Of a DNA stretch of 64,000 nt, positions 53,028-61,853 are shown one piece after another. Every line of letters begins with the position of its first letter. Position 1 is the first letter of the stretch. The translations under genes and the position numbers were made by a program. Location of the stretch: the NCBI GenBank assembly GCA_965217075.1, contig CBDCHC010000001.1, positions 1 to 64,000 on the forward strand, given 5' to 3'. Under the pieces are notes generated by a model, which made no database searches, was not told where the DNA came from, and saw only the letters and a program-made list of their open reading frames with translations. Origin of the DNA: CBDCHC01 sp965217075. GTDB taxonomy: Bacteria > Pseudomonadota > Gammaproteobacteria > PS1 > Pseudothioglobaceae.

Positions 53028-53667
53028 AACTAAGATTTTTTTTATTAATAATAACTGGATTATTACTATAAGAAATTAAATAATAATATTTCATATTAAA
53101 AACATTAATATTTATTTGCCATATTAAATAAGGCTCTTTATTTATAATATTTTTTGTAATTGACAATAAATCAATATTTTCTACATTAGCAGATAAGTCT
53201 TTAACAATAATATTTATTAATTTTTCTTGATTAATTTTGTAATTTTTAATTTTATTATCTATAATATTTTGAACTTCAGCACTGATACCAGCCATATAAC
53301 CATTCATAGCAAAAACTTGACCATGATTGTTAATATGAGCTATAATTTCTGCCTTGCTAATTCTAATATTTTTATATGTTTTATAAAAACGTAAATGCTG
53401 ATTGTTGTCACTATCAGTATTAATGCTAATAAAATTTAACTCATTGCTTGTTATGCCAGTTTTATTATTAATATAATCCTTAGCTAATTTAATAAAATCA
53501 AGATTAATTAAATTATTAGAGTTTATGGCATTATATAAGATTATTGGTTGTTGTGTTTTTTCTGCAACAAAAAACAAACCATTATCTATAGTATCATTTA
53601 ATGCTAACGTATTATTAATATAAAACATAGTATTAAATAATAATATTAGCCAATAGTAATTAGTCAT
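53014..53667 (-). CDS. Separate FTP/PepSY-type propeptide protein of the M4 protease
   Basis: A 217-residue exported protein. It has its own signal peptide (residues 4-22, ending NTLALND). The central part RFYKTYKNIRISKAEIIAHI, then NNHGQVFAMNGYMAGI, matches the fungalysin/thermolysin propeptide (FTP) domain, and the rest resembles a PepSY fold (EPYLIWQININV). In typical M4 precursors these are N-terminal to the catalytic domain in the same chain. Here the gene ends YVGH-stop and overlaps the lipoprotein start of the protease by 14 bp, so the propeptide is supplied as a separate chain, presumably as inhibitor or folding helper. Confidence 0.8.
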   Translation of the reverse strand: MTNYYWLILLFNTMFYINNTLALNDTIDNGLFFVAEKTQQPIILYNAINSNNLINLDFIKLAKDYINNKTGITSNELNFISINTDSDNNQHLRFYKTYKNIRISKAEIIAHINNHGQVFAMNGYMAGISAEVQNIIDNKIKNYKINQEKLINIIVKDLSANVENIDLLSITKNIINKEPYLIWQININVFNMKYYYLISYSNNPVIINKKNLSYVGH

Positions 53668-53751
53668 TATTTTAATAAATAATTATATTTTATACTAAAA
53701 ATATTTTTGTAAATTAAAATATACTAAAATATTTTTTATTTTACAAATAAT

Positions 53752-56531
53752 ATGAGTGATTTTATTAATAGACATATAGCTCTTAATAATACAGAAATAC
53801 AAACTATGTTAAAAAAAATAGGATTGCCTTCTGTAGATAAACTAATTAAACAAGCTATACCAGCATGCATTCCTACTACTGTTATTAAACTCAGCAAGGC
53901 TTTAACTGAAACAGAAATATTACAAAAAGCACAAAAATTTGCCAATCAAAATAAGTTATATACTAATTTTATTGGTACTGGTTATTATGGTAGCATCACT
54001 CCTACTGTTATTAAAAGAAATATTTTAGAAAATTCAAGCTGGTATACACCATATACTCCATATCAAGCGTAAATATTACAAGGTCGCTTAGAAATGCTAC
54101 TTAATTTTCAACAAATGATTATTGATTTTACAGGGCTTGACATTGCTAACGCCTCATTACTCGATGAATCTAGTGCTTGCGGTGAAGCTATGATGATGGC
54201 ATTTAGAATAAATAATAATTTAAAACATTGTTTAGTCGATAAAAATATTCATCCACAACATTTATCAGTACTAATGACAAGAAGTAAGGCGCTTGGCATT
54301 ATATTAAATGTTGATAATATTAACAACACTAAAAACTTTAATAATTATTTTGCAGTTATTATGCAGCCTATAGCTACTAATGGTGTTATTACAGATTATA
54401 CAAAAATAACTAAAACAATACATAATGATAATTCTTAGCAATTATGGTGTGCGATATACTTGCTCTTAGCGTTATTAAAGATCCAGCGCAAATGGGGGCA
54501 GATATTGCTATTGGCACTACACAACAATTTGGCATGCCTTTAGGTTTTGGCGGGCCACACGCTGCATTCATTGTTACTAAAGAAAAATACAAACGCAATC
54601 TCCCTGGTAGAATAATTGGTATCTCTAAAGATATTAATAATAATATAGCAATGCGTATGAGTCTACAAACAAGAGAACAACATATTCGTCGCGACAAAGC
54701 AACTAGTAATATTTGTACTGCACAAGTATTGCCTGCTATCATGGCAGTAGCTTATGCTATTTATCATGGAGAAAAAGGCCTTAAAGATATTGCCACAAAA
54801 ATACATAATAAAACAGTAAATTTAGCTCATAGTTTAATGATAAATAATTATAGTTTAGTTAGTCAAGATTTTTTTAACACTATTACCATTAGAACTAGTC
54901 GTGCTAAAATAATATTCATACAAGCAAAAAATAAAAAAATTAACTTACGTTTACTTGATAAAAATCATATAACAATTGCTATTGACGAAGGCACAACTAA
55001 TCAACAATTATTAAAATTATTAACTGTCTTTAATATTAATAAATTATCTATTAAAAATATAGCTATTAAAAAATCATTAATTAGAACTAGTGGTTTTTTA
55101 TCTAATAATATTTTTAAAATTTATCATAGTGAAATAGCTATGATGCGTTATTTAAAACGCTTAGAAAATAAAGATATTGCGCTAAATAATTCTATGATAG
55201 CACTTGGCTCTTGCACAATGAAACTTACCCCAAGTACTTCTATGCAAACTATTAATTTTGCTGGTTTTATGCAATTACACCCGTATGTACCTGCTGAGCA
55301 AAGCAAAGGTTACTTAAACTTATTAAATGAACTTAAACAAGATTTGTTAACTATTAGTGGTTATGATAATATTAGCCTACAGCCTAATGCTGGTTCACAG
55401 GGAGAATTTGCTGGTTTACTAGCAATTAGTAATTACCATAAATCTATTGGCGAACATAAACGTAATATTTGTCTAATTCCAGCTTCTGCTCATGGTACTA
55501 ACCCAGCTAGCGCAACAATGGCTGGCATGCAGATAATTATAGTAAATTGCACTAAATACGGTGAGGTTGATATGAATGACTTGCTTATTAAAGTAAAAAA
55601 ATATAATAACAAGTTATCATGTCTAATGATAACTTATCCATCAACTCATGGTGTATTTGAGGAAAATATTATAAAAATTTGTCAGATTATTCATCAATAT
55701 GGCGGTCAAGTTTATTTAGACGGCGCTAATTTAAATGCTATGGTTGGCATTATAAAAATTGCAGATTTAGGTGCTGATGTTTCACATTTTAATTTACATA
55801 AAACCTTTGCCATACCTCATGGAGGTGGTGGTCCTGGTGCTGGACCTATAGGAGTAAAAAAGCATTTAGCAAAATTTTTACCTACTGATCCAGTATTAAA
55901 AGATTCTGGCGCTATTGCTGGCACTATGTATGGTAATGCTATGGTGCTGCCTATTTCTTGGTCATATATAAAAATGCTAGGTGATGCTGGACTTACTAAA
56001 GCGACAAAAATTGCTATTTTAAATGCCAATTATATTGCTAAATCATTAATGAATTATTATCCTATTCTTTATTATAATAACAACAAACTTGTTGCTCACG
56101 AATGTATTATTGATATAAGAGAAATCAAAAAACAAACTACAATTAATGAAGAGGATATAGCTAAAAGATTAATTGACTATGGGTTTCATTCGCCAACAAT
56201 GAGTTTCCCTGTAGCAGGAACTTTAATGATAGAGCCTACTGAAAGTGAAAACAAAAATGAAATTGATAGGTTTATAACCGCTATGATAGCTATTTATCAT
56301 GAAATACAGGAAGTAAAAAACTCTACTGTTGATAAAAAAAATAATGTATTAAAAAACGCCCCACACACTGCTTTTGAGATGACTAATTGGCATTATCCTT
56401 ATAGTAGAAAAAAAGCATTATATCCGCTTGATTATTTAATAGTAAATAAATACTTTCCACCAGTAAAACGTGTAGATAATCTATATGGTGATAAAAATTT
56501 ATTTTGCTATTTAGCTAATAACAACTCATAA
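53752..56531 (+). pseudogene. gcvP: Glycine dehydrogenase (P protein), broken by a nonsense codon and a frameshift
   Basis: PLP enzyme of the glycine cleavage system. Part 1 (53752-54072) has DKLIKQAIPACIPT and FIGTGYYGSITPTV and stops at YTPYTPYQA-TAA, where the family has A-E-I-S/L-Q-G-R-L-E; GAA became TAA. The frame continues ILQGRLEMLLNFQQM to 54438. There a one-base deletion near 54430-54436 shifts to the third frame (LAIMVCDILALSVIKDPAQM), which runs complete to 56531, with the PLP-site SHFNLHKTFAIPHGGGGPGA. Total length about 925 residues matches a one-chain GcvP. Neither lesion is at a long homopolymer. The catalytic second half alone could still be made but would lack the N-terminal half. 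gcvT and gcvH are not in the window. Confidence 0.92.
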
Positions 56532-56581
56532 AATATAAATAATAATTTTATAAAATTAACACTAAAAAAATTATAGTAGAA

Positions 56582-56993
56582 TTAATCTTTAATAATATAT
56601 GTAACGATCAATCCAGCAATTAAGCTATTAGTTATAGTGGCAATAAACCAAATAAATGCTAAATAGATAGGGATAGGCATATAGGCATATAGGCATATAG
56701 GCATATGTGCCAAAACCCATATTAATTCCAGCTACTAATCCATAAATTAAACTAAATTTAAGCGCTATAACAATAGATTTGGTGGTAATAAAAAATTTAT
56801 AAATTAAAACAAAACCAAAAGCTGCTAATAAACTAATAAAATATGCTAATATTATTTTTATATCTGCTGTATTGCACCAAAGATTAGCTGTATTTTCATA
56901 AGTATTTTTTAGCAAAATCCCGTGTATTAAAAAATCTAATATTGACCAAATAATAAAAATTAATATTGTTGATAAGAAAATTTTTTTAATCAT
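56582..56993 (-). pseudogene. Small four-helix membrane protein, out of frame through an octamer repeat
   Basis: From the ATG at 56991-56993 the frame has hydrophobic segments at about residues 4-22, 50-70, 78-98 and begins GLVAGINMGFGTYAYMP. It then enters four copies of ATGCCTAT and leaves in a wrong frame, ending after PICLYAYPYLFSIYL. With two copies (or five) the frame would continue MPIPIYLAFIWFIATITNSL to a TAA at 56582, giving a normal fourth helix and about 131 residues. The family is uncharacterised. Repeat number could switch the tail on and off, so it may be phase-variable and not dead. Confidence 0.7.
56673..56704 (-). repeat. Four tandem copies of an octamer (ATGCCTAT)
   Basis: ATAGGCAT on the plus strand at 56673, 56681, 56689 and 56697. 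The unit length is not a multiple of three, so each change of copy number shifts the frame of the surrounding gene. Polymerase slippage at such repeats is a known source of phase variation. Confidence 0.9.
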
Positions 56994-57083
56994 ATTTATG
57001 CCAGTTATATAAAAAATATTTATTATATACAATAATATGTATTAATTGAATAAACTAATAAATTACTGAAAAAAATTTAGTGC

Positions 57084-59630
57084 TTAATTTATAGTTAATT
57101 TGTTATTTACAATATCAACATTAATAATTTTAGAGGATAAATTACCAGCTATTAATTTTTGTGCTAATGGATTTTCTAATAAACGAATAATAGCTCTTTT
57201 AATGGGTCTAGCACCATAATTAGCATCAAAACCACTATTGGCTATAAAATCTAAAGCATTATCAGTGATTTTAAGTGCTAAGTTAAATTCAGCTAAACGT
57301 TTTCTTAAAATATCAATTTGCAACAAAACTATTTTTTTGATATTATTTTTAGTTAAGCTATCAAATACAATAATATCATCTATTCTATTTACAAATTCTG
57401 GTCTAAAATGCTGTAATACAATCGTAATTAAATCATCTTTAATATTTTTTCTATCTTTATCTTGAATTAAATCAGAGCCTAGATTAGAAGTCATAATAAT
57501 AATAGTATTACGAAAATCAACCAACCTACCCTGACCATCAGTTAAGCGACCATCGTCTAAAACCTGTAGCAATATATTAAAAACATCTGCATGGGCTTTT
57601 TCTATCTCATCAAATAAAATAATAGAATAAGGCTTGCGTCTAATAGCTTCTGTTAAAGCTCCTCCTTGCTCATAACCAACATAACCAGGAGGCGCTCCTA
57701 TAAGACGTGCTACCGAATGTTTTTCCATAAATTCACTCATATCAAGACGAACTATAGCATCTTCTGTATTAAATAAAAAAGTTGCTAACGCCTTGGTAAG
57801 TTCTGTTTTACCAACTCCTGTAGGTCCCATAAATAAAAAAGAACCATCTGGTTTGCTGAGATCAGATAAACCGCTACGAGCTCTACGAATAGCATTTGAT
57901 ACTGCTATAATTGCTGTAGTTTGTCCTATAATTTTTTGTTGTAACTCTTGTTCCATAGTGAGTAATTTTTCTTTTTCACTAGCAAGCATTTTATTCACAG
58001 GAATACCAGTCCATCTTGACACTACCTCTGATATCTCTACTTCAGTTACTTTATTTCTTAATAGTGTCATTTTTTTGTTTTCATTTTTTTCTGTAGCAAT
58101 TATTTGTTGTTCTATTTTAGGTATTTTGCCATATTGCAACTCACCCATTTTTTCTAAATTATTTTGTCTTTTAGCATCTTCTAGCTCTATTTTCACTTGC
58201 TCTAATTCTTCTTTAAGTGCTTGTGAACCCTGTACTGAAGCTTTTTCGCTACGCCAAATTTCATCTAAACTAGCATATTCTTGTTCTAATTTATCTATTT
58301 TTTCCTCTAATTCTTTTAATCTTTGTTTTGATGCTTTATCTTTTTCTTTTTTAAGTGTTACTTGTTCAATTTTAAGTTGGATTAATTTACAATCTAACTT
58401 ATCCATACTTTCTGGTTTAGAATCAATTTCCATACGAATAATAGAAGCTGCCTCATCTATTAAATCAATAGCCTTATCTGGTAAGCGTCTATCAGTAATA
58501 TAGCGCTCTGATAAAGTAGCAGCAGCAATTATTGCACTATCAGTAATATCAACACCATGGTGCACTTCATAACGCTCTTTTAAACCACGTAATATAGTAA
58601 TTGTGTCTTCTTTATTTGGCTCTAACACCATAACCTTTTGAAATCTACGTTCTAAAGCAGAGTCTTTTTCTATATATTTTCTATATTCATCTAAAGTAGT
58701 AGCTCCAATACAATGTAACTCTCCTCTTGCTAAAGCAGGTTTTAACATGTTACCAGCGTCCATAGCGCCATCACTTTTGCCAGCACCTACTATAGTATGT
58801 ATTTCGTCTATAAATAAAATTATTGAGCCTTCTGCTTTATATAAATCTTTTAATACTGCCTTTAATCTTTCTTCAAACTCACCACGATATTTAGCCCCAG
58901 CAATAAGTGCTGACATATCAAGCGACAAAACTTTCTTATTTTTTACTCCTTCTGGCACCTCGTTATTAATAATTCTTTGCGCTAAACCTTCAACTATAGC
59001 GGTTTTTCCAACGCCTGGCTCACCGATTAATACTGGATTATTTTTAGTTCTGCGTTGTAAAACCTGAATAGCTCGACGAATTTCATTATCTCTGCCAATA
59101 ACAGGATCAATTTTACCAGCCAGTGCTTTAGCAGTTAAATCTACAGTATATTTAGCTAAAGATTCTCTTACTTGTTCATCATCAGCATTATTTATATTTT
59201 CACCGCCTCTAAGCTTATCTATAACTGCCTTTAAGACGCTTTTATTGACATTATTATTAATTAAAACATTGCCAACTTTGTCATTACTATCTATGGCAGC
59301 TATTAAAAATACCTCGCTAGCAATAAATTTATCATTTTGCTTAATAGCGATTTTATAACATATATTAAATAATTTATTTAAGTTTGCTGATATTTGCACA
59401 TCGCCATTATGATTATTTATTTTTGCTAATAAATTTAATTCCTTAACTAAATCATCATTAATTGCTGTTAAATTACCACCAGATTTTTTAATTAATGGGC
59501 CTATACTATCTTGCTCTAACATTGCTTTAAGTAAATGTATGCCTTCTATGGTAGAATTATCATTACTAACAGCTAGCATTTGAGCAGTGCTAAGAGCCTC
59601 TTTAAATTGATTGGTTAACTTGTTTATCAT
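57084..59630 (-). CDS. clpB: Disaggregase ClpB
   Basis: AAA+ hexameric chaperone that works with DnaK on aggregates. The 848-residue product has the N-domain (KLTNQFKEALSTAQMLA), NBD1 with GEPGVGKTAIVEGLAQRI, the GAKYRGEFEERLKAVL and IIGATTLDEYRKYIEKD blocks, and the middle coiled-coil at about residues 405-525. NBD2 has FMGPTGVGKTELTKALATFL and GAPPGYVGYEQGGALTEAIR. All Walker and sensor motifs are present. The long antisense frames in this gene are artefacts of the codon bias. Confidence 0.98.
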   Translation of the reverse strand: MINKLTNQFKEALSTAQMLAVSNDNSTIEGIHLLKAMLEQDSIGPLIKKSGGNLTAINDDLVKELNLLAKINNHNGDVQISANLNKLFNICYKIAIKQNDKFIASEVFLIAAIDSNDKVGNVLINNNVNKSVLKAVIDKLRGGENINNADDEQVRESLAKYTVDLTAKALAGKIDPVIGRDNEIRRAIQVLQRRTKNNPVLIGEPGVGKTAIVEGLAQRIINNEVPEGVKNKKVLSLDMSALIAGAKYRGEFEERLKAVLKDLYKAEGSIILFIDEIHTIVGAGKSDGAMDAGNMLKPALARGELHCIGATTLDEYRKYIEKDSALERRFQKVMVLEPNKEDTITILRGLKERYEVHHGVDITDSAIIAAATLSERYITDRRLPDKAIDLIDEAASIIRMEIDSKPESMDKLDCKLIQLKIEQVTLKKEKDKASKQRLKELEEKIDKLEQEYASLDEIWRSEKASVQGSQALKEELEQVKIELEDAKRQNNLEKMGELQYGKIPKIEQQIIATEKNENKKMTLLRNKVTEVEISEVVSRWTGIPVNKMLASEKEKLLTMEQELQQKIIGQTTAIIAVSNAIRRARSGLSDLSKPDGSFLFMGPTGVGKTELTKALATFLFNTEDAIVRLDMSEFMEKHSVARLIGAPPGYVGYEQGGALTEAIRRKPYSIILFDEIEKAHADVFNILLQVLDDGRLTDGQGRLVDFRNTIIIMTSNLGSDLIQDKDRKNIKDDLITIVLQHFRPEFVNRIDDIIVFDSLTKNNIKKIVLLQIDILRKRLAEFNLALKITDNALDFIANSGFDANYGARPIKRAIIRLLENPLAQKLIAGNLSSKIINVDIVNNKLTIN

Positions 59631-59729
59631 TTTTAACTATTTTCCTTAAATATAAATATAGTATTTATATAAGGTCTATAATTTAATTATCAAGAAATAT
59701 TACTATTTAAAAAAATAATTAATAAACAA

Positions 59730-61544
59730 CTAGGCTATTTTTCTTTTATTTCTTTTTCTTTCATTTTCTGTTAAAAAACGCTTTCTAATTCTTATATTAT
59801 GAGGCGTTACCTCAACTAATTCATCATCATTTATAAACTCTAATGCTATTTCTAAATCTAATTTTATAGGTGTAACTAATACTACAGCATCATCAGTGCC
59901 TGATGCACGTACATTAGTAAGTTGTTTAGCTTTTAAAACATTTACTACTAAATCATTTGTTCTATTATTTATACCTACAATCATTCCTTCATATACATCA
60001 TCACCATGTCCTATAAAAAATTTACCACTTTTTTGTAAATTATAAATAGCATATGCTACAGCAGCACCTTTACTCATAGAAACAATAGAGCCATTAGTTC
60101 GCTGACCTATTTCACCAGATTTTTTAGCCTTATAGCTATCAAAAATAGAATACAACAAACCAGTACCATTTGTTGCTGTTAAAAATTCTGTTCTAAAGCC
60201 AATTAAACCTCGAGACGGTATGATAAATTCTAAGCGCACCCTATTGTTTTCGTCTGGTACAATATTTATCAAATCTGCTTTTCTTGCACCTAGTTTTTCC
60301 ATCACAAGACCTTGGTTATCAGCTTTAATATCAATCATTAAATTTTCATAAGGCTCACAAATTACACCATTTATTTCCTTAAATATAACCTGCGGCCTAC
60401 CTACTGAAAGTTCAAAACCTTCACGGCGCATAGTTTCAATCAATATAGCAAGATGTAATTCGCCTCTACCATATACTAAAAATTCTTTTGGATTATCTGT
60501 ATTTTTTACTTTAAGAGCTACATTATAAATAAGTTCTTTATCTAGTCTTTCTTTAATATTCCTACTGCTTATATATTTACCATCAAGACCTGCAAATGGT
60601 GAATCATTTACTTTAAATATCATAGATATAGTAGGCTCATCAATACTAAGTGATGGTAACGATTCTACTGCATTTACATCACATAAAGTATCAGAAATAT
60701 TAATATCTTCAATACCAACCACTGCTACAATATCACCAGCTATAGCACTTTTTACTTCATATCTATCTAAACCATTAAAGGCAAGTAATTGAGCTATTTT
60801 TACATTACGTCTTTCGCCTTTATTATTAATTAAAATCATTGACATATTACGTTTTAATATACCACGATTAATCTTACCAATACCAATAGCACCTACAAAA
60901 GATGAATAATCTAAAGATATAATCTGCATTTGCGCTGGACCATCTTTATCTACATTAGGTGGTTTTACTTTAGATATTATCATATCAAATAAAGGTGTCA
61001 TATCTCCTGCAATAACATCATCGTTTAAACCAGCATAACCGCCTGTAGCAGAACTATATACTATATTAAAATCTAATTGTTCCTCAGTTGCTCCTAATTC
61101 AGCAAATAAATCAAATACTTTATCAATTACCCAATCTGCTCGTGCTTGTGGTTTATCTATTTTATTAATAACAACGATAGGCACTAATCCTTGTTCAAAT
61201 GCTTTTTTAGTTACAAAACGTGTTTGTGGCATTGGACCATCTACACTATCAACTAAAAGCAATACACTATCTACCATAGAAAGAACCCTTTCCACTTCGC
61301 CACCAAAATCAGCATGACCAGGGGTATCAACAATGTTTATACGGTAATCATTGTATTTAATAGCGGTGTTTTTACTATTTATAGTAATTCCTCTTTCTTT
61401 TTCTAAATCACCTGAATCCATCATTCTACTGCTAACAACAAATCTATCGTCAAAAGTCTGTGACTGAGATAATAGCTTATCTACAAGTGTAGTTTTGCCA
61501 TGATCAACGTGAGCAATAATGGCAATATTTCTGATATTTTGCAT
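59730..61544 (-). CDS. typA: Ribosome-associated GTPase BipA/TypA
   Basis: Translational GTPase of the EF-G-like group, involved in stress and ribosome assembly. The 604-residue product has G1 AHVDHGKTTLVDKLL, G2 around ERGITINSKNT, G3 IVDTPGHADFGGEVERVL and G4 VVINKIDKP. The C-terminal part GRGELHLAILIETMRREGFE and RTNGSIVSMSKGAAVAYAIY is BipA-specific. It is upstream of clpB on the same strand, about 100 bp away. Confidence 0.98.
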   Translation of the reverse strand: MQNIRNIAIIAHVDHGKTTLVDKLLSQSQTFDDRFVVSSRMMDSGDLEKERGITINSKNTAIKYNDYRINIVDTPGHADFGGEVERVLSMVDSVLLLVDSVDGPMPQTRFVTKKAFEQGLVPIVVINKIDKPQARADWVIDKVFDLFAELGATEEQLDFNIVYSSATGGYAGLNDDVIAGDMTPLFDMIISKVKPPNVDKDGPAQMQIISLDYSSFVGAIGIGKINRGILKRNMSMILINNKGERRNVKIAQLLAFNGLDRYEVKSAIAGDIVAVVGIEDINISDTLCDVNAVESLPSLSIDEPTISMIFKVNDSPFAGLDGKYISSRNIKERLDKELIYNVALKVKNTDNPKEFLVYGRGELHLAILIETMRREGFELSVGRPQVIFKEINGVICEPYENLMIDIKADNQGLVMEKLGARKADLINIVPDENNRVRLEFIIPSRGLIGFRTEFLTATNGTGLLYSIFDSYKAKKSGEIGQRTNGSIVSMSKGAAVAYAIYNLQKSGKFFIGHGDDVYEGMIVGINNRTNDLVVNVLKAKQLTNVRASGTDDAVVLVTPIKLDLEIALEFINDDELVEVTPHNIRIRKRFLTENERKRNKRKIA

Positions 61545-61563
61545 AAATTAAATGTGGTTTAAG

Positions 61564-61851
61564 TTAATTAGAACTATTAACTATGTTCTTGAGTTTGTTA
61601 CCAGCTTTAAAGGTAACAACGCGACGAGCAGATATAATATAACTTTTTGCTGTTTTAGGATTTCTTCCTGGTCTTGATTTTTTATCATTTAAAATAAAAT
61701 TGCCGAATCCAGATAATTTAACATCTTCACCATTTGCTAATACTTTTTTTATAGTACTAAAAAAAATATTAACAATCTCCGATGCTTTAGCATCAGTCAT
61801 ATTAGTCTTTTTAATTAATTCATGTGTTATTTTTTTCTTAGTAACTGACAT
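61564..61851 (-). CDS. ihfA: Integration host factor alpha subunit
   Basis: HU-family nucleoid protein. The 95-residue product has the DNA-binding arm GFGNFILNDKKSRPGRNPKT with the intercalating Pro of RPGRNPKT, and starts TKKKITHELIKKTNMTDAKA. The position 2 bp after pheT identifies it as IhfA, not HU or IhfB: the pheS-pheT-ihfA order is conserved in gammaproteobacteria. The IHF partner gene is not in the window. Confidence 0.92.
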   Translation of the reverse strand: MSVTKKKITHELIKKTNMTDAKASEIVNIFFSTIKKVLANGEDVKLSGFGNFILNDKKSRPGRNPKTAKSYIISARRVVTFKAGNKLKNIVNSSN

Positions 61852-61853
61852 AG

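Noticed and set aside
53752..54480. Programmed frameshift or recoding in gcvP
   Set aside because: One lesion is a plain nonsense change (GAA to TAA) and the other an indel outside any slippery heptamer or long homopolymer.
54410..54742. Antisense frame over the gcvP frameshift
   Set aside because: A shadow of the third gcvP segment; no features.
57793..58503. 236-residue open frame antisense to clpB
   Set aside because: It lies wholly inside a strongly conserved gene, has no family features and is rich in Ser/Ile/Leu as expected from the complement of coding sequence.
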